A DNA stretch of 21,844 nucleotides, from positions 1 to 21,844 of the forward strand of contig CAMNGN010000010.1 of assembly GCA_946538475.1 (NCBI GenBank), read 5' to 3'. This document shows positions 6,588 through 13,914 of this stretch, in pieces. Within the stretch, counting starts at the first letter, position 1; each line of letters opens with the position of its first letter. The notes beneath the pieces are model-generated. The model made no database searches. It was not told the DNA's origin and worked only from the letters and a program-made list of their open reading frames with translations. Source of the stretch: an uncultured Blautia sp. Its GTDB lineage: Bacteria; Bacillota; Clostridia; Lachnospirales; Lachnospiraceae. The translations under genes and the position numbers were made by a program.

Positions 6588-8885
6588 ATGAAATTTACGG
6601 AAGGATATTGGCTCAGGAATGAGAGGGCCAACGGACTTTTTGCTGCGGAAGTTTACAGTGTGGAGAAGATACCCGGGGGAATGAGAGTTCTTGCTCCCTG
6701 CGGCAGTGTGCCGGGCAGAGGGGCTACGCTCAACCTGGGGACGATCACGCTGGAGTTCAGGGCATTGGGAGACAGAACCGTCTCGGTAAAAGCCTGGCAT
6801 TATGAGGCTTATGACGGGCATCAGCCTTCTTTTGAGAAGAATGAGACGTTTACCGACGCGGTGATAACGGAGAGTGAAAATGAGGCTGTGATGGACACGG
6901 GCCTTCTCAAAGTTGTCGTGAATAAAAAGCCCTTCGGTTATCGCTTTGAAGCGGACGGGAAGGTGCTTACTTCCTGCGGATTCCGAAACCTTGGCCTGAT
7001 GCGCTGGGACAGGAAGCCGGTTCCGATGCATGCGGATGCAAAGTATCTGTGTGAAGAGTATGAGCCGTATATGCTCAATGAACTTTCTCTCTCGGTGGGA
7101 GAGTGCGTGTATGGTTTCGGAGAGAGATTTTCTGCTTTTGTCAAGAACGGGCAGTCCATCGATACCTGGAACGAGGATGGCGGTACTTCTTCGCAGATCG
7201 CCTACAAGAGTATTCCGTTCTATATGACCAACAGGGGATACGGTGTTTTTGTGGATTCCACAGACAATGTCTCCTATGAAGTGGCGAGCGAGAAGGTGGA
7301 GAACGTAGGGTTCTCTGTGCCCGGAGAGAAGCTTTCGTATTATTTCTTCTATGGTCCTTCACACAAAGAGATCTTGAAGAACTATACCGGGCTCACCGGC
7401 CGTCCGGCGCTGCCGCCGGCATGGTCCTTCGGCCTTTGGCTTTCGACTTCGTTTACGACCAATTATGACGAGGCGACCACGAGTTCGTTTATCGACGGCA
7501 TGCTGGAGCGCGATATCCCGCTCAGCGTATTTCATTTTGACTGTTTCTGGATGCCGGCGTTTCACTGGTGCGATTTTGAGTGGGACAAGGAGTGCTTCCC
7601 GGACATTAAGGGAACCATCCGCAGGTATCATGAGAAGGGCCTCAAGATCTGCTGCTGGATCAATCCATATGTTGCTCAGGGCAATGATTTCTTCAGAGAA
7701 GGCGCCGAGAAGGGTTATCTGCTGAAACGTGCCGACGGCAGAGGTATCTGGCAGACGGACAACTGGCAGGCCGGCATGGGTGTGGTCGATTTTACCAACC
7801 CGGATGCTGTACGCTGGTATCAGGACAAGCTCCGCACCGTGCTTGATGCGGGGGTGGACTGCTTTAAGACAGACTTTGGTGAGAGGATCCCGGTGGATGT
7901 CAGCTACTATGACGGCAGCGATCCTTACGCTATGCACAATTACTATACCTTCCTATATAATAAGGCAGTGTTTGAGCTGCTGAAGGAAGTGAAGGGAGAG
8001 AAAGAAGCTGTGCTGTTTGCGAGGAGCGCGACGGCCGGCGGACAGCAGTTCCCTGTACACTGGGGCGGAGACTGCTTTGCAAGCTATCCTTCCATGGCAG
8101 AAACGATCCGCGGAGGACTTTCCTTTGCGATGAGCGGCTTCTCTTTCTGGAGCCATGATATTTCGGGATTTGAGAACACGGCCACACCTGACCTCTACAA
8201 GAGGTGGGCTGCGTTTGGCCTTCTTTCCACGCACAGCCGCCTGCACGGTTCGGGCAGCTATCGTGTGCCGTGGCTCTTTGATGATGAGGCCTGCGATGTG
8301 GTCAGATTTTTCACTAAGCTGAAATGCAGACTGATGCCGTACCTTTATTCCAAATCTGTCGAGGCGCATGAAGAGGGAACACCGGTGATGCGTCCGATGG
8401 TGTTTGAGTATCAGGATGACCCGGCCTGTACGTATCTTGACAGACAGTATATGCTGGGAGATTCGCTTCTGGTGGCTCCGGTCCTCCGCGAGGACAGCGT
8501 TGCAGAGTATTATCTTCCCGAAGGAACCTGGACACATCTGATTTCCGGCGAAGTGAAGGAAGGCGGGCGCTGGTATCGCGAAAGCTACGATTACTTCTCA
8601 CTTCCTCTTTTTGTGAAGGAGAATTCGCTGATCGCCACAGGTGCGGTTTCGGATAAGCCGGATTATGATTATGCTGACGGGGTTACTGTTACGTATTATC
8701 AGCCGAAGGAAGGCGAAAAGGCGGTGTGCCGCATTCCTGATACGGCGGGGAACATTGTGAACACAATTACGGCTGAGCTGAAAGACGGCAAGGTCGTTGT
8801 TACTGCCGGGAAACCGCTGAAAAATGCCACCGTAACAGTTGTCGAGGGCAGTGAGAGGAGAAACATCGAATATGGCCTGGTATGA
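6588..8885 (+). CDS. GH31 glycoside hydrolase, alpha-xylosidase (YicI-like)
   Basis: This 765-residue intracellular enzyme without a signal peptide is close to the length of E. coli YicI. The ATG at 6588 has GGGAGG seven bases upstream; a GTG one codon earlier is less likely. Residues 1 to about 250 are the beta-sandwich N-domain (VYGFGERFSAF), followed by a TIM barrel. The nucleophile is D429 in CFKTDFGERIP and the acid/base is D495 in HWGGDCFAS. The pair C319-F320 in FHFDCFWM and K427 correspond to the YicI residues that I recall as favouring xylose over glucose, with a constant 12-13 residue offset. It should release alpha-linked xylose, as from isoprimeverose or xyloglucan oligosaccharides. 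GLLSTHSRLHGSGSYR is another family hallmark. It overlaps the next gene by 14 bases, so the two are co-translated. Alpha-glucosidase activity is the main alternative. Confidence 0.92.
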   Translation: MKFTEGYWLRNERANGLFAAEVYSVEKIPGGMRVLAPCGSVPGRGATLNLGTITLEFRALGDRTVSVKAWHYEAYDGHQPSFEKNETFTDAVITESENEAVMDTGLLKVVVNKKPFGYRFEADGKVLTSCGFRNLGLMRWDRKPVPMHADAKYLCEEYEPYMLNELSLSVGECVYGFGERFSAFVKNGQSIDTWNEDGGTSSQIAYKSIPFYMTNRGYGVFVDSTDNVSYEVASEKVENVGFSVPGEKLSYYFFYGPSHKEILKNYTGLTGRPALPPAWSFGLWLSTSFTTNYDEATTSSFIDGMLERDIPLSVFHFDCFWMPAFHWCDFEWDKECFPDIKGTIRRYHEKGLKICCWINPYVAQGNDFFREGAEKGYLLKRADGRGIWQTDNWQAGMGVVDFTNPDAVRWYQDKLRTVLDAGVDCFKTDFGERIPVDVSYYDGSDPYAMHNYYTFLYNKAVFELLKEVKGEKEAVLFARSATAGGQQFPVHWGGDCFASYPSMAETIRGGLSFAMSGFSFWSHDISGFENTATPDLYKRWAAFGLLSTHSRLHGSGSYRVPWLFDDEACDVVRFFTKLKCRLMPYLYSKSVEAHEEGTPVMRPMVFEYQDDPACTYLDRQYMLGDSLLVAPVLREDSVAEYYLPEGTWTHLISGEVKEGGRWYRESYDYFSLPLFVKENSLIATGAVSDKPDYDYADGVTVTYYQPKEGEKAVCRIPDTAGNIVNTITAELKDGKVVVTAGKPLKNATVTVVEGSERRNIEYGLV

Positions 8886-10509
8886 TGAAGCCATTTTTTA
8901 TCACATTTATCCGCTGGGGCTCACAGGAGCCCCGGCGCAGAATGCCTACGGGGAACCGGAACACAGGCTGAACACGCTGATCCCGTGGATAGCACATATT
9001 AAGGAGATCGGGTGCAACGCGATTTATATCGGACCGCTGTTCGAGTCGGTAGGCCATGGGTACGAAACGACGGACTACAAAAAGCTCGACAGCAGGCTGG
9101 GGACAAACGAAGATCTGAAGAATTTTGTCGAAGAATGTCACAAAGCGGGGCTTCGTGTCATTTTCGACGGCGTTTTTAACCATACCGGAAGGGATTTCTT
9201 TGCCTTTAAGGATATCAAGGAGAATCGCGAGAATTCCCGGTATAAAGACTGGTACTGCAACGTCAACTTCTGGGGAAACAACGAATACAATGACGGTTTT
9301 TCCTATGACAACTGGGGCGGATACAATCTGCTGGTAAAACTCAACCAGAGAAATCCCGAGGTGCAGAACTACATCTGCGACGTGATCAGATTCTGGGTTT
9401 CGGAATTCGATGTCGACGGTATCAGGCTGGATGCCGCCGATGTGCTCGACTTTGGGTTTATGCGGCTGCTGCGTCAGACCGCAAACACGGTCAAGCCGGA
9501 TTTCTGGCTGATGGGAGAAGTCATTCACGGGGAGTACTCCAGGTGGGCCAATTCGGAGACGCTTCATTCTGTCACCAATTATTCTCTCCATAAAGCGCTG
9601 TATTCCGGACATAACGATCACAATTATTTTGAGATCGCGCATACCGTGAAGCGTCTTAATGATATGGCCGGCGGACTTAAACTTTACAATTTCGTGGACA
9701 ATCATGATGTAGAGAGAATTTATACCAAGCTTGCCAACAAGGCGCACTTTTTCCCTGTGCATATCCTGCTCTATACACTGCCGGGAATTCCTTCCATATA
9801 TTATGGTTCGGAGTTTGGAATCGATGGCAGAAAATGGCGGGGAGGCCCGGATAACGAAATTCGCCCGGCACTGAATCTTTCTGACTTTACGGATGAGTAT
9901 GAAAGAAAATGGTGTGTGGATATTGTCAGCAGGATGGGAAAAGTACGAAGCGAGCTTAAGGCGCTCTCTTACGGAAGTTACAGAGAATTATTCCTGACTA
10001 CACGGCAGTATGCTTTTGCAAGAGAGCTTCCTGAGCAGAAGGTCATTGTGGCGGTAAACAATGACGATAACCGTTTCTGCCTGTCCTTCCCTGCCGAGGC
10101 CGGTTCTTACACCGGAGTCCTGTCGGGACGCGAAGTGACAGTGACGGGCGGAAGGATGGAGCTTGAACTGCAGGGTAATTCGGGAGATATCCTGGTGTCT
10201 GCCGCAGGCAGGGCTGAGTGCGGAGAACCGGAACAGGCGATCGAACCGCTGACGGTCGCTCCTGTGATCGAGACGCAGCCTGAAAAGGAGGAACCGGGCG
10301 AAGATACGGCTGAATCTGCGGAGCAAACGCTTGATCAGATCGTACTGCAGGCGGATAAACCGTATGAAGAGATGTCGGTGGAGGAGCTGCAGAAGGCGAT
10401 CTATGAGAAAATGAAAAAGAACGGACCGGTGACGGACCGTATGTACAGGGACATTACGGAGAATACCCATAAAGGCTCTTTGCTGAATTGGGTAAAAAGT
10501 TTTCGATGA
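8872..10509 (+). CDS. GH13 alpha-amylase-family glycosidase with C-terminal helical tail
   Basis: The protein has 545 residues and no signal peptide. The ATG at 8872 follows GAGAGGAG inside the end of the GH31 gene, giving a 14-base overlap. The barrel carries all GH13 signatures: FDGVFNHTGRDFF (region I), DVDGIRLDAAD with nucleophile D187, MGEVIHGE with acid E216, and FVDNHDVER with D279. A C-terminal beta domain ends near residue 447. Then comes an extension of about 95 residues: an acidic linker rich in E, P, T and A (about 449-497), and a module predicted to be helical from PYEEMSVEELQKA to LNWVKSFR at the end. GH13 members of this size act on short alpha-glucans or alpha-glucosides. Which one cannot be read here; maltodextrin glucosidase or neopullulanase-like activity is plausible. 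The tail's role is unknown. Confidence 0.88.
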   Translation: MAWYDEAIFYHIYPLGLTGAPAQNAYGEPEHRLNTLIPWIAHIKEIGCNAIYIGPLFESVGHGYETTDYKKLDSRLGTNEDLKNFVEECHKAGLRVIFDGVFNHTGRDFFAFKDIKENRENSRYKDWYCNVNFWGNNEYNDGFSYDNWGGYNLLVKLNQRNPEVQNYICDVIRFWVSEFDVDGIRLDAADVLDFGFMRLLRQTANTVKPDFWLMGEVIHGEYSRWANSETLHSVTNYSLHKALYSGHNDHNYFEIAHTVKRLNDMAGGLKLYNFVDNHDVERIYTKLANKAHFFPVHILLYTLPGIPSIYYGSEFGIDGRKWRGGPDNEIRPALNLSDFTDEYERKWCVDIVSRMGKVRSELKALSYGSYRELFLTTRQYAFARELPEQKVIVAVNNDDNRFCLSFPAEAGSYTGVLSGREVTVTGGRMELELQGNSGDILVSAAGRAECGEPEQAIEPLTVAPVIETQPEKEEPGEDTAESAEQTLDQIVLQADKPYEEMSVEELQKAIYEKMKKNGPVTDRMYRDITENTHKGSLLNWVKSFR

Positions 10510-10510
10510 A

Positions 10511-10540
10511 CCGGAAGTTCGTAATCTGATTCCGGCTTTG
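10511..10540 (+). terminator. Weak terminator-like hairpin after the GH13 gene
   Basis: CCGGAA (10511-10516) pairs with TTCCGG (10530-10535) around a 13-base loop and is followed by CTTTG. It begins just after the GH13 stop codon at 10507-10509. The stem is short and the T-tract poor, so it is a tentative operon end. Confidence 0.35.
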
Positions 10541-10606
10541 TACATAATGACGAACGATAACTGACGAAAATAGTTGGTTTTCGTTGCTTGAAATGAATTC
10601 ATTTAT

Positions 10607-10733
10607 GCTTAAATAAGCAATGAAGAAAAAAGAGGCCGGAAGTTTTGAACATGTCATTCTGACCGAAAGCACGATTTTTTGTGAAATTTGCCCGTTGTGT
10701 AAACTGTTGCCACATTTCATGCTTAAAATAAGC
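10607..10733. repeat. Repeated small inverted repeat GCTTA(2-3)TAAGC
   Basis: GCTTA-AA-TAAGC at 10607-10618 and GCTTA-AAA-TAAGC at 10721-10733 are two near-identical palindromes, both preceded by AT. The second lies immediately upstream of the -35 of the HPr-like gene's promoter. A perfect 14-base palindrome, AAATGAATTCATTT, precedes the first copy. They may be binding sites for a dimeric regulator; nothing else identifies them. Confidence 0.4.
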
Positions 10734-10735
10734 GG

Positions 10736-10764
10736 TTGACAAAAGCGGTTTTAACGTTGATAAT
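10736..10764 (+). promoter_or_regulatory. Strong promoter with cre-like element for the HPr-like gene
   Basis: TTGACA (10736-10741) and GATAAT (10759-10764) have a 17-base spacer, close to the sigma-A consensus. AAAAGCGGTTTT (10741-10752) in the spacer is a near-palindrome centred on CG and resembles a CcpA cre site, with a few mismatches. Control by a CcpA-type regulator is inference. Confidence 0.72.
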
Positions 10765-10843
10765 GTGGTCAATTGGAAGAGAGATTATAAAAGGGTTGGC
10801 AAACACTTAACAGGAAACTTGTTTTTCAGAAAGGATCATGCAT

Positions 10844-11068
10844 ATGCTTCAGAAGATCAGATTCAGTCAGCCCGAGGACGTACGGGAGTTTGTGGACGCG
10901 GCAAGCAAATGTGATTTTGATATCGATATCAGCTATGGCCGCATTATTGTGGATGCCAAATCGATCATGGGAATACTTGGAATGGATCTGGCACATGCGC
11001 TTACCGTGAAATGCCACGGTGAGGATCAGGAGTTCCGTAATACACTGAAAAAATGGGCGGTTGCATAA
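10844..11068 (+). CDS. HPr-family protein lacking the active-site histidine
   Basis: This is a 74-residue single-domain protein of HPr size. I start it at ATG 10844, eight bases after GAAAGGA; ATG 10838 is in frame but only two bases from that site. The C-terminal half shows the HPr pattern: VDAKSIMGILGMDLAHALTVKCHGED, where S40 corresponds to regulatory Ser46 of Bacillus HPr. The N-terminal half has no counterpart of the His15 loop; there is no histidine before residue 49, and RFSQPEDVREF occupies the region. It therefore should not accept phosphate from Enzyme I, but could be a substrate of HPr kinase or a regulatory partner, rather like Crh. Similar proteins are, from memory, common in Lachnospiraceae. 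It is monocistronic, with its own strong promoter and a long hairpin downstream. Confidence 0.82.
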   Translation: MLQKIRFSQPEDVREFVDAASKCDFDIDISYGRIIVDAKSIMGILGMDLAHALTVKCHGEDQEFRNTLKKWAVA

Positions 11069-11200
11069 ATAAGCAGCTTCTCTTTCCGACAATTGAATAA
11101 TATACGTGAAAGGCAGATGCTTTAGCCGGACCCGGGGAATTTATGCCCGTTGGATTGAATGCAGAGCGTCTGTTTTTTGCGTGGTTAAAGGTAATGACAT

Positions 11201-11265
11201 AAGCAAGTCCCCCGATCCTTTCTTAAAAGCTCCGCGCTTTATGAAGGAGGGGACTTGCTTATTTT
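11201..11265 (+). terminator. Long imperfect hairpin, terminator or structured RNA
   Basis: AAGCAAGTCCCC (11201-11212) pairs perfectly with 11249-11260. Inside it, TCCTT pairs with AAGGA and AAAGC with GCTTT, making a 60-base hairpin with a TCCGC loop. ATTTT follows, a short T-tract. It lies about 130 bases past the HPr-like stop codon, further than usual for a terminator, so it may also be the end of a small RNA. Confidence 0.55.
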
Positions 11266-11280
11266 GGTTAAAAAAAGTAT

Positions 11281-11309
11281 TTGAAGTAAGGCAGGATACG
11301 TTATATGAT
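11281..11309 (+). promoter_or_regulatory. Promoter for the phosphatase-like operon
   Basis: TTGAAG (11281-11286) and TATGAT (11304-11309) are separated by 17 bases, directly after the long hairpin. It would drive 11370 onward. Confidence 0.55.
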
Positions 11310-11369
11310 ATAAGATATATGATAAGATAAGATCAGAAAGCGGGCACTTATTATACAGGAGAATGAGAC

Positions 11370-12425
11370 ATGAAATTTGGCAGGATTCGTGTGGAAGACG
11401 GACAACTGATTTTTACAAGGCACATGGTGCTTAATACTCTGCCGGTGAAGGACATTCTTTGGGCTTATATCAGCAAGGAATCTTCAAACGCAGAGGATGA
11501 AAAGCTTATGCTGGGTCATGAACTTGTGATATTCACGGGCAGGCGGAAAGAATACCGTTTTGACATGTCTGAAAAAGAAGCGGAGAGCTGTGTCATGTTT
11601 CTTAAGGCACTTAATCCGGACATGGCATCAGGGTATCCTGCCGGTACGAGGATCAGACTGGAAAGCCTGCCTAACACACGCGATCTGGGCGGCCTTGTGA
11701 CAATGGACAACAAGCATATCATACCCGGGAGGCTGATCCGCAGCGGTGACCTTTACCATATTTCTCAGCAGGATCAGAGGATATTGCTGGAAGACTACAA
11801 TGTGACACGTGTCATCGATCTGAGAACCGGGCGGGAAGCCGATCTGCGGCCCGATACGGTCATGCCCGGCGTGGAGTATTATCGGATATCTGTTTTTGAC
11901 GAAGAGCTGAAGCATCCCGGACCTTTGTTCGGAGATATCGAAGAAGCGATGGATTCGGCGACCGTGTGGACCGAGGAACAGCTGGCAGAGACATATGAAA
12001 ATGTGATAAATGACATCTATTCCGTAAAACAGATCGCCAGATTTATCGATGTGGTCCTGAAAACCGAGAGGGGAGCGGTCCTGTGGCACGGCACCACCGG
12101 AAAGGACAGGACGGGCATTACCACAGCCATGCTTCTGGCTCTTCTGGGCGTTCCACGCGATACGATCATGGCGGACTTCCTGCGAAGCAATAATTATATG
12201 GAAGAAGATATGAAGCATATGTACAGGCTTCTGGAGAGCCGCCCGGAAGACACAAGGACGCAGGAGCAGAATCTTGAATTCTACTACAGGGTGCAGGAAA
12301 ATTGCCTGAACCGTATGTTTCGCGCGATCGACAGAAAGTATGGGTCGATCTATCAGTTTTTCAGACGGGAACTGTACATGTCTCCTAAAGCGGTGGAGAC
12401 GGTCAAGGAAAGATACCTTTTGTAG
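11370..12425 (+). CDS. Tyrosine-phosphatase-like protein with Cys-to-Gly active site
   Basis: This is a 351-residue cytoplasmic protein with a good AGGAGAATGAG site before the ATG. Residues 1 to about 85 form a separate strand-rich module (KFGRIRVEDGQLIFTRH, then HELVIFTGRRKEYRF) that looks PH-like, though I cannot name it. From about residue 95 it matches the Y_phosphatase3 family of bacterial tyrosine or lipid phosphatases (LPNTRDLGG, IIPGRLIRSGDL, VTRVIDLRTGRE). The P-loop reads LWHGTTGKDRTG: H240, then G241 where the family has the nucleophilic cysteine, with R247 intact. As written, the enzyme should not form the phospho-cysteine intermediate, so it may be a binding-only pseudophosphatase. 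Codon 241 is GGC; one base change from TGC would explain it. It leads a probable operon with DUF3877-like, sortase, Sir2 and DUF951 genes. Confidence 0.87.
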   Translation: MKFGRIRVEDGQLIFTRHMVLNTLPVKDILWAYISKESSNAEDEKLMLGHELVIFTGRRKEYRFDMSEKEAESCVMFLKALNPDMASGYPAGTRIRLESLPNTRDLGGLVTMDNKHIIPGRLIRSGDLYHISQQDQRILLEDYNVTRVIDLRTGREADLRPDTVMPGVEYYRISVFDEELKHPGPLFGDIEEAMDSATVWTEEQLAETYENVINDIYSVKQIARFIDVVLKTERGAVLWHGTTGKDRTGITTAMLLALLGVPRDTIMADFLRSNNYMEEDMKHMYRLLESRPEDTRTQEQNLEFYYRVQENCLNRMFRAIDRKYGSIYQFFRRELYMSPKAVETVKERYLL

Positions 12426-12463
12426 GTCGGAGCAGTGTCTGACTTTGGAAGGAAGGATCCTGA

Positions 12464-13003
12464 ATGGAGCAGCACATGAATTTTAACAGACTGGAATACA
12501 ATATTGTTGAGATGCTGAAGGAAGAGCAGATCAAGCTCGGGTATCAGAGAGAAACGGTGAGGCTTTATTATCCCCTGAGCTCTGTATGCAGATTCCTCGG
12601 CGTAAATCTGAGTGCGGACGAGATGCAGAAAGAACTTGCACACTTTTCCGATGCGGTGAAGGAGCGGCTGGGAAATGTCGTGATCGACCACAAAAAGGAC
12701 CGTTTCTGCTTTATGATCCCGCCGGAAGGGGCGGAGTATGTGCGGGGGCAGATCCGTGACGACGAGTTCCTGGTCGGGTTTATCGAGGCGATCCGAAAGC
12801 ATGGGTGTACGATAGAAGATCTGATGCGGATTTTCCTGAAGTATTCCGACCATGTCCGCTGTGAGAAAAGAGAAGGGGAAGATTTCGATTATCTTATATA
12901 CTTTGAGGATGGCAAGCCGGATGACTTTCGATACTGTATAACCGATGAAGGCATCCACCTGATCTATCACAGGTTCTCTCCTGAGGACTTTGAGGAGCTT
13001 TAA
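12464..13003 (+). CDS. DUF3877-like protein of unknown function
   Basis: A 179-residue soluble protein with no signal peptide or membrane segment. The ATG at 12464 lies six bases after GGAAGGA; an in-frame ATG at 12476 is possible but has a poorer site. The N-terminus (FNRLEYNIVEMLKEEQIKLG, then YQRETVRLYYPLSS) resembles the DUF3877 family that I associate with Lachnospiraceae; this is recall, not a search. The middle is mixed alpha/beta and the end is acidic (RFSPEDFEEL). No catalytic motif is evident. It lies 38 bases after the phosphatase-like gene and 47 before the sortase gene, so it is probably co-transcribed with both. Function unknown. Confidence 0.8.
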   Translation: MEQHMNFNRLEYNIVEMLKEEQIKLGYQRETVRLYYPLSSVCRFLGVNLSADEMQKELAHFSDAVKERLGNVVIDHKKDRFCFMIPPEGAEYVRGQIRDDEFLVGFIEAIRKHGCTIEDLMRIFLKYSDHVRCEKREGEDFDYLIYFEDGKPDDFRYCITDEGIHLIYHRFSPEDFEEL

Positions 13004-13050
13004 CTGTTGACGGATATCTGCTTGCATGTCCCGTAAAGGAGGGAAGTAAC

Positions 13051-13896
13051 ATGGCAAAAGACCGACAGCGCAGAAGGCGTACGGCGGCAGATGTTTTTCT
13101 GACTATTATATTGTTGGCCGCGATAGGTGTTTTCTGTTTTGCGGGATACAACCTGATCACTATTTATCTTCAATACAAAGAAGGCCGGGATCAGTATAGC
13201 GATATGGCGGACAGGGTAGTCACGGAGCGGACACCCGACGCGGTGCCGGAGCAGGGAGGAGGAACACCTGCTTCTCCCGATGGGCCCGCTGCCGAAACCA
13301 TTGAACCGCCGATGGACATTGATTTTGCATCGCTGAAATCCATCAATGATGATGTGATAGGGTGGATCTATGTCGAAGCGTTTGATGGTATGAGCTATCC
13401 TGTGACGAGGGGAATAGACAACGAGTTTTACCTGCACCGGAATATCCATAAGGAATATCTGTATGCGGGGACCGTCTTTGCAGACAAACTGAACAACGAT
13501 ACTCTGGACGACTGCTACACTATTCTGTACGGTCACAATATGAAAGACGGGTCGATGTTCGGAAAGCTCAGCGAATTTATCACGGATCCGCAGACACTCT
13601 CGAAGAGCAGATATTTCTGGGTATTTACGCCCCAGGCATCATGCCGGTACCTGATCATCTCGGTCTATAACGCGGCGGTGGACAGCGATACCTACACCAA
13701 CTATAAAGGCCCCGGACAGGAATTTGAAAGCTTCCTTTCCAGGGTGCAGGGATACTCGGAGGTATACATCGATCCCGTGGATCTGAATATAAAGGACAAA
13801 CTGATGTGCCTTTCCACATGCCTGGATAACCATGACTATTCGAAACGCTGTGTGGTTATCGGAAAACTGGTGAATTATCTCCCTGAAGGGGTGTAA
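13051..13896 (+). CDS. Class B sortase
   Basis: This is a 281-residue membrane-anchored transpeptidase. A basic N-terminus (KDRQRRRR) precedes one membrane helix (about residues 15-36), which acts as an uncleaved signal anchor, and a variable extracellular linker rich in proline and acidic residues (about 55-90). The catalytic domain holds H162 in YGHNMKDGSMFG, C257 in LSTCLD and R266 in SKRC, the full sortase triad in class B style context. Class B enzymes cut an NPQTN-like or similar motif and attach the protein to peptidoglycan or a pilin. No sorting-signal protein is encoded in this window, so its substrate is elsewhere. The ATG follows AAAGGAGGG. Operon partners are a DUF3877-like gene upstream and a Sir2 gene 18 bases downstream. 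Confidence 0.93.
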   Translation: MAKDRQRRRRTAADVFLTIILLAAIGVFCFAGYNLITIYLQYKEGRDQYSDMADRVVTERTPDAVPEQGGGTPASPDGPAAETIEPPMDIDFASLKSINDDVIGWIYVEAFDGMSYPVTRGIDNEFYLHRNIHKEYLYAGTVFADKLNNDTLDDCYTILYGHNMKDGSMFGKLSEFITDPQTLSKSRYFWVFTPQASCRYLIISVYNAAVDSDTYTNYKGPGQEFESFLSRVQGYSEVYIDPVDLNIKDKLMCLSTCLDNHDYSKRCVVIGKLVNYLPEGV

Positions 13897-13914
13897 TAAA
13901 AAGGAGGAGAGAAA

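Larger units (their letters stand above)
10510..10843 (+). other. Intergenic region before the HPr-like gene
   Basis: This 334-base stretch holds no gene that I can support. It contains a weak hairpin after the GH13 stop codon (10511-10535), the palindrome AAATGAATTCATTT (10591-10604), two copies of a GCTTA...TAAGC inverted repeat, a near-consensus promoter (10736-10764) and a leader of about 70 bases for the downstream gene. Confidence 0.6.
11069..11369 (+). other. Intergenic region between the HPr-like and phosphatase-like genes
   Basis: This 301-base stretch has no supported gene. A GTG-started open frame spans part of it but has no ribosome site and a composition unlike its neighbours. 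It contains a long imperfect hairpin (11201-11260), the promoter at 11281-11309 and a leader with repeated GATA/GATAAG words before the next gene. Confidence 0.6.

Noticed and set aside
11106..11330. GTG-started 74-codon frame spanning the long hairpin
   Set aside because: There is no ribosome site, its codon use is unlike the neighbours, and it runs through a strong hairpin and into a promoter.
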